This document shows positions 1-12,207 of a DNA stretch of 64,000 bases, one piece after another. The stretch's first letter is position 1. Every line of letters begins with the position of its first letter. The notes under the pieces were generated by a model. That model saw nothing but the letters and a program-made list of their open reading frames with translations. It was not told the DNA's origin and ran no database searches. The stretch is from Platanthera guangdongensis (Eukaryota; Streptophyta; Magnoliopsida; Asparagales; Orchidaceae). The position numbers and the translations under genes are program-made. The DNA lies in contig CM077167.1 in the NCBI GenBank assembly GCA_039583875.1, positions 153,157,010 through 153,221,009 on the forward strand. The letters are read 5' to 3'.

Positions 1-1839
1 AAATTAACAGTGTAGATAATTGAATCACTATTTTTTATTTGGTGTGCTTGATTAGTTTCAGCCTGAGTACATCTAACATAACTATCAATTAAGAAACTTA
101 ATCTCTATATATAGGAGAGAGAGACACTTACCTTGAGGCTTGCTTCCTCTAGCTTTTGAGGATTACATTCTTGACAGCCTCAATCTTAATTTGTTGCTTT
201 TCCTGGAGTATATTCTTAGAGCAACTATTCTATCCCAGACATTTGCCTGGAACACCCATTGTCCAAATACTAAGCCTTAATTGGACAGGTACTTCGACTA
301 TCCTACAAAACAGAATTCATTTACCCATAGGCACCCAGTGATAACTGGGTCCTAGGTTCTTGTTAGCATCATAAAACTTTTGCCCAACTCTCTTCCTGGG
401 CTGAGAAACTTTCTGTCCACTAGTCACATTCAGGTTATGCCAACAATCAATGGCAAAGTGACTCACTTTCCCACAGCACCAGCATTTATGAATGTTGTAT
501 CCTCTCTTTATGCCAGCACAAAATTGTTGTCCATGAGAGAAGTGAGCAACACTAGACTTTGCTAGATGATCATTGCATGATGCTGCCCCCTTATTCCTGA
601 GTGATGGTGTTGATGGACTAAATACAGCTGGTCCAATATGGGCCTGATATATTTTGGAGCCCTCCATCTAGTGGACTCTCTCATTTCCTTAGATAAAGTA
701 TATTTGGATCCAAATCTAAAGAACTTCTCCTAAACTTTGTGGCTAGAGTGGACAGTATCACTCTTTCTTGGATCATGTGCCTTCACCCCATTGGTGGAGC
801 ACACATTTGATTGATCCATCTGGAGTGGTGCAAACTTGATAGTTTTAGACGGTGAATTTGTCTTTTGAAACACTGTTCTCTTATCAGGGAATTAAGATTT
901 GAAATTGTGATTGATGTTATTAATACCAAGCTTCCTAGGGACTGGCAAGTTGCAGCCTTTGGCAACTGACCCTGTGACTAAGAAGGGTTAATCACAATCC
1001 TCAATCTCTCCGTGAACTTTTGTTCCAGATATCTAATATGCTTTTTCTTCTCTTCTAGAAGCAAAGTCTGACACTCAAGACTTTTCTTGAGTTCAGGCAA
1101 CTCTTCACTTTTCTTATACAACTCAATAGATTTATTATTATAAAGAGTTTTATAAGGCATTAGGACTTCTATCTCCTTGGCTTGTCTTTTGACAAGAATT
1201 CTTCTCTTCTTTAGAGCATTTAGGAGTAGTCCATACTTGTCAATCAATTGATTGACATCAGTCTCAGATTCTGAGCAATCTTTATCATAGGATAAAGATG
1301 CACGAGTATTTCGACTGATCTTATAGTCAGAGGAAGATACAAAATTGAAAATAGGTTGTACCTTGATTAATTCTGAATCTGGCTGACTTCTTTCTTCTTC
1401 AGTCGTTGCCATCAAACCATGGCATCCATAGTCTTCTTCATCCTCATCATTGTCACTATTTGAGTGTGACAGAGGGGCCCTGAATCTTATCCTAGTAGCA
1501 GGATATTCCTCCTCTTCTCATGGATCTGCAGCAATATATATCAGCCCTATATAGGCTTCTTCTTCTTCATCTTCAGATTCTGAGGATGAAGAATCTGTCC
1601 AGCTTCTCTCCTTCGTAGCCACAAAAAACTTCTCCTTATTATTGCCCTTATGGTGATGGTGATGCTTTTTCTTCTTCTTCTCATCTTCTTCCTTTCTTTT
1701 GATTGGGCAGTCAGCAATGACATGCCCAGCCTTGCTGCAACAATAACAGATGACATTAGAAGAAATCTATTTACTAGTTTTAGGGCCATACCCGTCATCC
1801 TTGGATAACTTCCTGTGATAAAAGGATGAAGATGGCCTA
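1..1839 (-). mobile_element. C: partial pol-less copia/Sirevirus-like element
   Basis: Minus-strand remnant holding the C-terminal part of a Gag and a short protease relic. Its left side runs off the window. Positions 1-979 match 61355-62329 of element B in the same orientation with only scattered differences, so C and B belong to one family. On the minus strand past the gag stop at about 317 there is a degenerate protease start (YLDNGCSRQM at about 235-270, where active copies read YLDSGCSRHM). No integrase or RT follows. Element A is inserted at 1840; the five bases before it, GCCTA at 1835-1839, would be one TSD copy, but the partner is missing because A's other end is recombined. Confidence 0.75.
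317..1839 (-). pseudogene. gag remnant of C, two CCHC knuckles
   Basis: Retrotransposon capsid/nucleocapsid polyprotein, broken by stops and frame changes. Reading right to left: a first zinc knuckle CYCCSKAGHVIADC at about 1710-1755, a Lys/His-rich and then acidic Ser/Glu stretch (EDEEEEAYIGL), a coiled-coil-like Glu/Lys-rich segment (about 980-1415), and a second knuckle CWCCGKVSHFAIDCWH at about 435-485. The protein ends in WVPMGK at a stop at 317-319. The N-terminal capsid half is absent, cut off by the insertion of A. Two knuckles separated by an acidic coiled-coil region is the arrangement of the other Gags in this window (A, E1, E2). Not expressible as it stands. Confidence 0.75.
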
Positions 1840-3800
1840 TGAAATATAATAGTTGCCTACCTAAATCACCTAGAGGGGGGTGAATAGGTGAGTTGTGTGT
1901 CTATTGCAGAATAAAAAAAACTCAGAACAAAGCACAGATCAATCTACCAAATTATCACAAACGAGACAAGATTTATAGTGGTTCCCCAATCTTTGGTACA
2001 TCCACTTTCCCTCACCGATCTAGCAATATACTAGGCTCGGCTACTGCACTATCTCGGATTGAAAATCAATCCTACCCTCGGAACAAAGTTCCTACAATCT
2101 CAATCCAACCAACTGGATCTAAAACTCGGAAGTCAAAACTTCCTACAAACTCGGAGTTGAAAACTCCTACACTCGCAAAAAACTTCTAATACAAGAATGA
2201 AAATTGTGTTAGAAAATACGAACAATGATTTCTTTGTGAGATCTGCAGGTAAGCAACCAGGATCTTCTTCTTGTAAGCTTTGCGGCACTTTCAGAAAGAT
2301 GATGAAAATCGCTGCAATAGATCTGGATTCTTCTTTGTCTTACACGATCGGAAAGAGGATGAGCATTTGAGAAACGAACTCGATCTGTAAAACTTCTTCA
2401 GTCTGATTTCTCTGAAAATCGAAACCCTTGCCGGAGAAGAACAGCGGCGGCGGCGGCTTTCATTCCCTGTAGAGAGAAAGAGGAAACAGCGACTTGGAGA
2501 GAGAGAAATGGCTGCAGAAATTTCTTAATATTTTTTGATCTTGAAAGCTTTTTGTTTTTTTTTGTTGTTAGGGTTTGTCGATTAGACATGACCTTATATA
2601 AGATTTTGAATAACGGTCATAATCAGTCTTAATGATATACACGTGGACCAATCATGTCACGGGATTTGAAAATCCGTCAATTATGGACTTAGATAAATTT
2701 CGGAGAAAAAGAGGTGATAAACACGAGTAGGTAAATATCTACTCGAGTAGGTAAAGGACTACTCGAGTAAGTAAAGGAATGTTACTCGGGTATATAATTC
2801 ATGACTACTCGAGTAGGTTGATGACAACTACTCGAGTATGTAACTAGAACTACTCGAGTAGGTTGAAGGACTTACTCGAGCACAAGTAATCAACTACTCG
2901 AGTACTTAGAAGATCTACTCGAGTATACAAAAGCTTTCACGGGAAGTGGAGTTGAACTACTCGAGTACAGGTTATACTACTCGAGTAGGGGAGAAAAACT
3001 ACTCGAGTGGTTTGGCGAACTACTCGAGTGAATGGACTTGGAAAAATTTCTGAACACTGGAACATGAGCTACTCGAGTAGTCAGACTGAACAACTCGAGA
3101 GGATAAAATCTACTCGAGTATATGGAAAAGAATTACTTGAGTAAATGACTTAGAATATATTAAGGAGAAGAGAAATTTAGTTTACTCGAGTATGAGGCTT
3201 GAACTACTCGAGTAGTAAGTGAACTACTCGAGTATATAACTTATACTACCCGAGCATATAGAAAATTTACTCTTGTGAAGAAAACGGTTACACGAGTCAG
3301 AAACTATAACTACTCGAGTATATATATGTACTTACTCGAGTGGTTTACTTAGAAAAACTTCGAGAGTGAAATCTGTACTACTCGAGTAAGAAGAATGATC
3401 TACTCGAGTATAGGAATTCTGACTCGAGTAAAAAGCAAGTAATCTACTCGAGTAGTTAATGACCTACACGAGTAGAATACTTAGAAAAATTTTCAAGGTG
3501 GAAATTCTTTCTTCTTTGGTGAAATCAGCATCTAACTCTATTCACATAGTCCAAGTTCTTGAATATGAAGTGTATCCCAATAGAGAGGCTACACATGAGT
3601 CAACACCTTGGTTCATACAATGAGGGATTATATTGCATGGTCCTGTGTTTGGTGACCCATTGTAGACTGACATTGGTTTACACTTCCCATTGGAATCCTG
3701 CAACCACATAACTCAAACAAAGCATCAAATACAACATAATTCATCTTAGTTTCAGGATGACTTCATCAAATCTAGGTTAATGTGGACATAGTTCCCAACA
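1840..3800 (-). repeat. 3' LTR of A (1961 bp)
   Basis: Left boundary TGAAATATAATAG, right boundary GTTCCCAACA, followed directly by a PPT (ATCTCCCCCTATTTG on plus). In element orientation it begins TGTTGG and ends TTTCA. A TATA-like TTATATAAGG lies at 2593-2602 read on minus, consistent with the R start. The U3 (about 2720-3480) is filled by the CTACTCGAGTAG array. The U5/R part is shared with the hybrid LTR at 12208. Confidence 0.85.
2728..3480. repeat. CTACTCGAGTAG palindrome array in U3 of A
   Basis: About 22 copies of the core TACTCGAG, many as the perfect palindrome CTACTCGAGTAG, spaced irregularly by about 10-40 bp, plus decayed copies (TACTCGGG, TACCCGAG, TACACGAG). The centre CTCGAG contains CpG. 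The same motif recurs at about 6588-6645, upstream of A's aORF. Confidence 0.9.
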
Positions 3801-3815
3801 ATCTCCCCCTATTTG
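3801..3815 (-). other. polypurine tract of A
   Basis: CAAATAGGGGGAGAT on the minus strand ends directly at the TGTTGG start of the 3' LTR. This is the plus-strand priming site typical of LTR elements; nearly the same sequence precedes the 3' LTRs of E1, E3 and F. Confidence 0.85.
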
Positions 3816-4005
3816 TTGAATTCAGAACCCTTTACACTAAGGTGAATTATAGACATAAAAAGTGCTAAGTTGAAAAATGTGTGCACGTAAGCAAGAACCT
3901 ATGAAAAAGATAATGAAAGCAAAAACTTAGAATTATATGAATAAGAATATCCAAAATTATCAATTCTACAGTCATTCATTTCACACTCTTAAAAGTCCTT
4001 GAAAT

Positions 4006-6348
4006 TCAGCCTAGGTTTTGTTGCTTGTCCAACTTTTCTTGTTGTCTCATTTGGTAGCTGAATGGCTTAGGATAATATCTGGGAGGCCTAGGAGGAGCAG
4101 CAGGATTATTCCTTCAATACTCTCTGTCATAAATTCTTCTCTTGGTCATGGATTTCTCATATAATTCCTATTCCTGGGAGCTATAGTGCAGGATCCAGTT
4201 CTCATCAAAGTCCATTACCAGTTTTAAAATATCCAGAATCAAGGATTTGGAAGTGGGAGACCAGACTTCAGCATAAACAGCAGCAAATCTTTTTTCAGCA
4301 GCAGGAACAGGAATTGATCTACTAGAAGAAGGACCTTCACCATATTTTCTCTTCTTTTTGGAGGTTTGGATCTCTGGAGGAGCATGAAGGAAAATATCTG
4401 CAGGAACTACTTCCCAGCCTTCAGTATAGGATTCTGGAGGAGCCACGTTATCTCCAGGCCTGGGAGAGAAAGTTGGTGAAGGTGCAGTTTGAGCAGAGGC
4501 TGCAGCTGCTAGAGGATTTAAGTGATGGGGAATGATATTTGGATCTGCAGCAAATTCAGGTAGGATTTGATTATGCATCCAGACAGTAGTGTCATAAGTA
4601 TGGAACTTGACACTCTAGATCTGAGCTAGCACATCATCATGAATCATTTGCACATGAGCTTCCAAAATATCTTTCTTCAAAGCAGCAGATTTTTCTAGAT
4701 GTCCTTTGACTAATTCCTCCTCCTTTCTGATTTCAACAAATAATTTCTCTATGGCAGTTTCTTTGAATAAACCAACTTCCTCACGTATCTTCATCGTAGT
4801 TGCCTCAACCCTTTTGTCCAGTTCCATTTGATTATTGACATGAGTCACACTCTTGTCCATCACCTGACCAATACTTGTGATAGTGTGATCTAATGCTTTA
4901 CCACCAATCTGAAAGAGGCTTCGCAACTGATCTGTACTATGTTGGATCTCTGCAAATCCCCTGCTAATTTCAGCTTCCAGAGCAGTGATTTTGGCAGTGA
5001 CAACAGCTAGAGAAGTGTCAAAGTAATTCTTTTGGTCTTGCAGCAGGATGGATATCTGAGACAGCAAATCTGGTGAGGCATTAGCAGTAGCAGTAGTTGA
5101 AGGAGCAGAAGATGGGGTTGCAAGAGGAGGAGCAATCCAGAGGGGTATCTCTGTAATGAGGACTGAGATTTGGGCTCTGGAGGTAGGAATCAGACCAGCC
5201 CCTTCATCAAGTACAGTGGGGATGGAGAAATTCAGATTCCTGAGAGGAGCCTCAGCAGGTTCTGGAGAGTGTTTAGTAGAGAGGAGAATTATTTCTACCT
5301 GTTCTTGAGGAGCAACAGGAGATTGTAGAGGAGATGGTACTGGAGATTATGCTGATGGTTGAAAGGAAAGTGCTTCTGAGGTCAGCTCAGCTATCATGTC
5401 ATTAATTGCAGCTTCAGAGGAAATTAGATCTTCTTGAGTTTGTTGATCTGATGGTGGGGTCGGTGGAGTTTTAGGTAGGGGAGAGGTAGCTGGAGCAGGA
5501 GAAGAGGTGAATTCTTGTTGAGATGAAGGTAATCTGGGAGAAGGAGCAGGCTCTCCCTCACTTGGTGCACCAGAGGAGCTGGCCACAGAATGAGGAGAGG
5601 AAGGAGTCATGTCCGCTAATGTTGGAACTTCTGGAACCTTAGTGGCTTGGGCAGCATTCTTCAGTTTTAACTCCCATCTTTGAATGGACTGAATTGAGAC
5701 CTTCTTCATGTGGTGAAGAGGGGTCCCTGTGGAGAAGTTGAACAGCTGAGGATTTAACTCATGGAGGAGGAGAGAGATGATCCTGGCAAAATTGGGGGCC
5801 TTGATACTGTACTTGATTTTGTCAAGAATCATCATCCCAAATTGGAACTGTTTGCGGCAAACTATTGCCTGCATAATATCAAAGAAGTATAGAGGAATAT
5901 CTCGGATAGAATTAGTCTTGCAGAGCAAGATTTTCCCAATGACATCAACAAGAAATTTTCCCTCCGCATTCATGTCTGAACGTTTGATATACTGAGTTTC
6001 AGCCGGAATACCATAGAATAGGCATGTTCTGTCAGAATCGTCTGTATCTAGGTCGTCTTCTTCGTCCACTATCGGTAATTTGAGAAGTTGAGACACGATA
6101 GTCTTGGTGAGTTGGATTGTCATACCTTTCACTTTGGATTTCAGAATTTGTCCATTCCGTTTGACCTTGAGGTTCTTGAAGAATTCTTCTACTTCAGGGA
6201 AAAGGATTTGGCACTATTCTTGCAGGATGAAAGATAGCCCTGCGCTGTCTAGTAGAATCAACAAATTGTGGAAATCATCCGAAAGTTCTGCAATCCCTGC
6301 GGCAACTAGTTCCGATCCCACACCGATCTTGGACGAGGCGGCCATCAT
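4006..6348 (-). pseudogene. aORF of A (extra ORF between pol and 3' LTR)
   Basis: I do not know its function. It starts at ATG 6348 (MMAASSKIGVGSELV) and can be followed to about 4006 through several stops (first near 6216) and frame changes. The N-terminal roughly 250 residues resemble the aORFs of F, B, E2 and E3, with the shared block EGKFLVDVIGKILLCK. From memory it also resembles the domain annotated 'putative plant transposon protein'. Next comes a Pro/Ser/Thr-rich linker, a coiled-coil-like region (4615-5067), then the conserved tail: WSPTSKSLILD at about 4230 and YYPKPFSYQMRQQEK near 4035-4085. A TATA-containing putative promoter lies upstream. No clear signal peptide or membrane span is seen, so an envelope role is not supported. 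Confidence 0.7.
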
Positions 6349-6470
6349 TCTTGCTTGACGGGAAGAGAGGAAGATGATGCGGCTCTACAACTTCTTGAAG
6401 GGAGACAAAACGGTAGCCGGGTACACGAGAGAGTGAAATGATTTCGTGTAGAGAGATTTTCGGAAATTTG

Positions 6471-6645
6471 TATTTATAAACCCGAGGTTGATGTCTAGTT
6501 AATCTAGAAGGAAATAACTTAAACCATTGAAAAGGCGGCATCAGAAACTTTGAAAACCAAATGCACATACACGAGAGATAGAAGATGTCCTCGAGTAGGT
6601 CCTTTGATTACTCGAGTAGGTCAAGTCTATCTCGAGTCAGAAAGA
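6471..6645 (-). promoter_or_regulatory. putative internal promoter for A's aORF
   Basis: On minus, TATAAATA (6478-6471) sits 130 nt before the aORF ATG at 6348. Upstream of it (about 6588-6645) are copies of the U3 palindrome motif: CTCGAGTAGG, TACTCGAGTAGG and a partial CTCGAGTC. U3-type elements followed by a TATA box between pol and the aORF suggest separate transcription. This is inferred from sequence only. Confidence 0.5.
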
Positions 6646-6719
6646 GAAAAACAAATTGTGAAATGCCAAATTTTGACTAACCCTTTAATTTTCTTTGCTT
6701 TCTTGAAATCCAAACTTCT

Positions 6720-9700
6720 CTAATCTTCTTTGTTGAGCATCCCAAGTTCTGTTTTGAAGAATGAGAACTTGGTCTCGTCCAGTAGCTTCGTGAAAATATC
6801 TGCAACTTGCCTGTCTGTGGAGACATATTGGAGATCTATGTCCCAATGCTCTACATGCTCCCGGATTAAATGATACCTTAGCTCGATATGCTTTGTCCGG
6901 CTGTGCGAGACTGGATTGTTGGCTATTGCAATTGCGCTGGAAGAGTCGCAAAATAATGGGACATTCTTGAACTTCATGTTGTAATACTCAAATTGATTAT
7001 TTATCCAGAGTAACTGTGCACAACAACTGCCTGCAGAGATGTACTCTGACTCGGCCGTTGAGATTGTGACACAGTTCTTCTTCTTACTACTCTAGGAGAT
7101 TAGCCTTCTTCCAAAGAATTGGCAAGTCCCGGAGGTGCTTTTCCTGTCATCTTTGCTTCCTGCAAAATCTGCATCTGAAAAACTAATTAGTTCGTTGTCA
7201 TTACTTTTTGGGTACCATAAGCCAAGATTTGGTGTACCTTTAAGGTATCTGAAAATCCACTTTGCAGCAACGTAGTGAGATTCCTTAGAGTTCATCTGAA
7301 ATCTAGCATAGACATATGTTGAAAACATTATGTCGGGTCTACTAGCAGTAAGGTAGAGTAAGGATCCAATTATGCTTCTGTACTTGGTTTCATCAAAAGG
7401 TTTTCCTTTTTCATCCTTGTCCAGAGACATAGTTGAGCCCATTGGAGTCCTCATAGAGGTTGCGTTCTCCATTCCTAATTTCTTAATCAGCTCTTTGGTG
7501 AACTTGGTCTGTGAGATGAAAATTCCATCTTCAGATTGTTTCACCTGAAATCCTAAGAAATACTTCAGCTCGCCCATACTGCTCATTTCAAACTTCCCTT
7601 GCATAAGTTTTGAGAACGTTTTGCAGAGGTTGTCGTCTGTAGAGCCAAAAATAATATCGTCGACATAGATTTGTACTAGCAAAATCTTGCCTTTTATTTC
7701 CCTAAGAAATAATGTCTTGTCTATCTTTCCCCTTGTGAACTTGTTCTCAAGTAGAAAGCTAGACATCGTCGCATACCAAGCTCTAGGAGCTTGTTTCAGA
7801 CCATATAGGGCCTTGTGCAGGAAATAGACAAAATCCGAAAAGTTAGGATCAATGAAACCTGGAGGTTGTTCCGTATACACTTCCTCCTTTATGTTACCAT
7901 TTAGGAAGGCAGACTTCATGTCCATCTGATAGACAGTGAAGCCTTTGAATGCAGTATATGCTAGGAACAACCTTATAGCCTCCAGCCTTGCCACTGGAGC
8001 ATATGTCTGGTTGAAGTCGATTCCTTCTTCTTGACGATAGCCTCTAGAGACAAGTCTGGTCTTGTTCTTTATGATCGTTCCGTCTTCGTCCATCTTGTTC
8101 CTGTAGACCCATTTTGTTTCAATGATGTTCTTTTCTTTGGGTCTTGGTACAAGTTTCCATACATTGCAGTGCTTGAACTGATTTAGTTCTTCTTCCATAG
8201 CCTGTATCCACAATGTGTTCGAGTTTGCCTCCTCAAACTTCTTCGGTTCAACCTGTGAGAGAAAACTCAAATATAAATTCTCATTAGTTGTACCTCTTCG
8301 AGTTCTGACACCATCCCGGGGATCTCCTATGATCTGGTCCATGGGGTGATCCTTCAGATGTTTGAGCTCTAAAGTTCTTGCACCTGGATTATCTTCAATC
8401 ACTGGAGTGACTTCTTCAACTTGGACGATCTCTTCATTTTGATCATCTACCTCCCCAATAGGGGTTGGAGTGGTGATCTTGAAGAGTTTTTCGTCTTTTT
8501 CCTCATTGGGCTCTTTCAGGTTGATTTCATCTAGCTTTGCACCTGCATAGTCAATGAGCACACTAGACGGATTGCTTTGCAGCAAGCTCGTCTCATCAAA
8601 TACAACATGTATCGATTATTCTCCCACCAAGGTTTTTATATTAAATATTCTATATGCCTTACTATGGCTACTATAACCTACAAAAATACCTTCAAAACTC
8701 TTTTCGCTAAACTTGGTGGTATGATACTTACCATTGTTAAGTATGAAGCATTTACAGCCAAAGATTCTAAAGTATGAGATGGTTGGCTTCCTGCCATTTA
8801 GAAGTTCGTAAGGTGTCTTATCGTGATTTTTGTTTATGAGTGCTCGATTTTGCCCGTGGCATGCGGTGTTGACGGCTTCAGCCCAGAAGTACTCTGGAAG
8901 TGAAGCATCACTCAACATTGTACTGCAGGCCTCTATGAGTGTTCTGTTCCTTCTCTCAGCCACTCCATTCCATTGTGGAGTACGAGGAGAGGAAAACTCA
9001 TGAAAGATACCTAAGCTTTCATAGAATTCTGTCATGATCCCACATTTGAACTCTGTTCCATTGTCACTTTTGATTTTGACTATGGAGCAGTTGTGTTCAT
9101 TCCGGATTTGCCTGAAAAAATTAGTAAAAATCTCGAAGGTATCTGACTTGTGTTTCAGAAAGAACACCCATGCAAAGCACGAGTAGTCATCAACAATTAC
9201 TAGTGTATAATCCTTATCTCCCAAACTTCTAATTTGTAGTGGACCAAACAAGTCCATATGCAATAGATGGAGACATCTATTAGAGTCTTTGTCAATAACG
9301 CTTTTAAAGGTAGCCCTTGTTTGCTTGTCTTTTTCGCACGCATGACAAGGTCTATCTTTGACGCACTTGACATTTGGGGCATCACGTACTAAGTTCATTG
9401 AAAATAATTTATTAATAGTTTTGAAATTAATATGTGCTAGTCCCTTGTGCCATTGGTCACCAAGAGACGCACTATCTTTTGCTAAAAAGCACACTGGTGT
9501 AGTGGAATCTATACAAATGAAATTTAAACAGAAAATATTCCTGCTTCGAGTGCCGGATAGAATCGTTTCCATATTATCAACGGATTTTATCAAGCACTTA
9601 TCAGCATGGAATTCAACTATGTATCCTTTATCGCAGAGTTGGCTTATGCTTATGAGATTGTGTTCCAATCCTTCGACATAAGCCACATCCGAGAAGGATA

Positions 9701-9887
9701 CATTGCCGTTAGTAATCATACCATAGTCTCTTGTAATTCCACAGTCTGAACCTCCAAAGATGACCTTTGGTCCATTCATAACTGGAGTAAAGTTCTGAAT
9801 AAGGCTTCTAGTCCCGGTCATATGCCGAGAGCATCCGCTGTCCAAATACCAGATTGACATTTTGTTGGCCTTTGCACATACGTGCAA
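6720..9887 (-). pseudogene. pol of A: protease, integrase, RT, RNase H
   Basis: Copia-order polyprotein. The protease motif WYLDSGCSRHMTG opens the reading frame. Integrase shows an H-H-C-C region (HKGLAHINF, CHACEKDKQ) and a DDE core: MDLFGP, SDNGTEF and NGVAERRNRT supply the D, D and E. RT has [16 protein letters not shown] and the catalytic YVDD (about 7657-7668). RNase H has SDADFAG, AESEY and [22 protein letters not shown]. Interruptions are an in-frame stop near 8614, between integrase and RT, and a TAG in place of a Trp codon near 7092 within RNase H. It reads to a stop near 6720. It lies one stop codon downstream of gag in the same frame. Nearly complete but defunct. Confidence 0.85.
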
Positions 9888-9893
9888 CCATAA

Positions 9894-12123
9894 TCAATTT
9901 GCCTTAGGAACCCAAACACATTTGGGTCCTTGGTCTCGGGTTAGAGCACTCCCCCTACGAGTGTTAGCATTATGAGCGGTCTTTCTCATATTGCTGACAT
10001 GAGGAGTTGCAGCGTTTCTGGGATTGAACCAGCAATCTGTGGCAAAGTGACCAACCTTGCCACAGCACCAACAGTCAAATCTGTTGTACCTTTGCCTCAT
10101 GATCTCCTGCTTGACCTTTTGGAGTTTTGGTCTAGCAGGGTCAGCATTCTTGGAGGAAGAAGCTTCGTGACAATGACAATCAAATGTCTTCTCCTCCTTA
10201 GGAGGCCTTTCCACAACGGGCTTTGGCGTTGGTGCCTTCTTGAAGTTATGCCAATGATTGAAAGGGCCATAGCTCTGAAGAATAACTTCTTCATAAGGTG
10301 CCTTAAAGACACTTTCGCCAAAGTTTCTGGGTCGAGTCCATCCTTGATAATGGGACTTTGGCTTTACATAGGTAGGCCTAGCAAAGTGCCCATAGGATGA
10401 GTCAAAATCAAACTCATTTGAAGGAAATATAACCTTCTTGAATGTGATCTGATCTTGAGGGGCTTTCCCCTTCTCTTTGGCTAATCCGACGCCCTTGGCC
10501 TTGGCTGAGAATTCAGCAACGAATGGAAGAACCGTCTTGGGCTTTGAGAAACTTTCAACTAGTTTCTTTTCAGCTGCAAGTTAGGCTTCTAATTATTTGA
10601 TGATTTTCTCTTTGAGGTCAAGGTTCTCAAGAGCCTTGTTATATTCTTCAATAGCATTATTGAAGTTTTCTTCGAGGGATTCAGTCTTTGTGACTTTCTC
10701 TCGCAAGATGCTCTCTTCGGCTTTTAGTGATTTGATCTCTTTAGCCCGAGTCTTCACGACTCGACGACATTTGTCATAAGCCATGAGTAACTCCTTGTAC
10801 TGGGCCATTAGTTCTGACTCATCGTCAGAGGAGGTATCCTCACAATCATGTTTAGAGACTTCAGAATCTGAAAGTGGGGTATGAGAGTTTACCTTCCCAG
10901 TGAACTGGGGCTCTTAATCATCATCTATTTGAGACATAAGCCCAAAATAAGCTTCTTCTTCTTCACTTGACTCAGATGAGTCAGTGTCACTAAGAGTCTT
11001 GCTCTTTTTGGCTATCAGGCTCTTCTCTTTCCTCTTTTTGTTGTACGAGGATTTCTTTTCTTCTCTTCTACCACCCTCCTTCTTATTATGAGGGCAGTCG
11101 GCGATGACGTGTCCTGGCTTATTACAACAATAGCAAATAATGTCAGTCGAAACATATTTGTTATATTTAGAGGAATACATGTCATGGCTACTTGAGCCTT
11201 TTCTTTGCTGATCACCATCGTGTCGTGATCTTCTATAGGAGGCATCCTTGCCTTTCCATTGTTTCTTCTTGTTCAAGAATTTCTTGAACTGACGTGAGAG
11301 TAGTGAGAACTCTCCTTCTGATAGCTCATAGCCGGAGGTACTTGGCTCTTAAGTTTCTTCTTCTTCACTAATGTTTTGAGCTGGAGCAGGGGAGGCAGTG
11401 TTTGTACTTCTAGAGGTGTCTGCTTTTAGAGCAACGGACTTTTCTTTGAGAGTAGACCTGCTCCTCTCTTCTTCAGCCTTCCTGGTGTTGAGTTGAAGCT
11501 CATATGACATAAGCTTCCTAAAGAGATTTTGTGGGTCCGTCTCAGCCAGCTTCCCAAACTCCCTAATGGAACAGACCTTGTTGTCCAATTCTTTGGTAAG
11601 GGATCTCAGGAACTTGTCATTCAGTTCTCCGTTAGTGAATACTCTGCCATAGACTCTTAGGCCATTTTTATCTTTAAAATGTTCTCAAAGGTATCAGTAA
11701 TGGTCTCTTGCTTCCCTGTCGGAAGGCTTCATACTTCTGATTGAGGAGGGATCTCCGATCATCCCTCACTTCTTCTGTACCTTCCATCAAGGTAACCAAG
11801 GACTGCCACATCTCCTTTGAAGATTGGTAGTGGATTAAGTTCTGTAGCATTAAGTCATCAACTGCACTTGCTATAATGTTTTTGGATTTCTTGTCTAGTG
11901 AGACAAATGCAACCTCGTCCTTATAGAGATCCATAAACTTCTTAGGAACTCTCTTGGTAGGGTCTATGGTGGAGATAGTCATAGGGATGTAAGGACCTTC
12001 TTCAACTATCATGAAGATCCTCGGATCCACAGCTTCCATAAAGAATTTGATCCTTTCTTTCCACATGGGAAAGTTATTCTTATTGTATAGGGGAAGCTTG
12101 GCAAAATCCTTTGCCTTGTCCAT
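9894..12123 (-). pseudogene. gag of A
   Basis: Start ATG 12123 lies about 70 nt after the PBS. The N-terminal capsid-like part (WKERIKFFMEAVDPR, VDDLMLQNLIHYQSSKEMW, RRSLLNQKYEAFRQG) is followed by a frameshift near 11700. In-frame stops lie at about 11349, 10914 and 10590. The first knuckle CYCCNKPGHVIADC is near 11100-11145, then an acidic SSESSEEEEAYFGL block, a coiled coil (10593-10808), and a second knuckle CWCCGKVGHFATDCW near 10030-10075. It ends QGPKCVWVPKAN-stop at 9894. That stop is directly followed by a decayed version of the T-rich/CAG motif seen in the other elements. Confidence 0.85.
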
Positions 12124-12189
12124 GTTAGATAGATCTCAAATGATAATTATTGAAGGATATGATCAAGGTGTTAACCTTTTAAAAATCAA

Positions 12190-12205
12190 CCTCGCTTTGA
12201 TACCA
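12190..12205 (-). other. primer-binding site of A
   Basis: TGGTATCAAAGCGAGG on minus starts two bases after the LTR end (CA at 12209-12208). It resembles the initiator tRNA-Met PBS (TGGTATCAGAGC) of plant copia elements with one or two differences, and is the same as in E1. Confidence 0.8.
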
Positions 12206-12207
12206 AT

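Noticed and set aside
2728..3480. CRISPR-like array of palindromic repeats with unique spacers
   Set aside because: Repeats are only 8-12 bp, irregularly spaced and lie in the U3 of a plant LTR; no cas genes.
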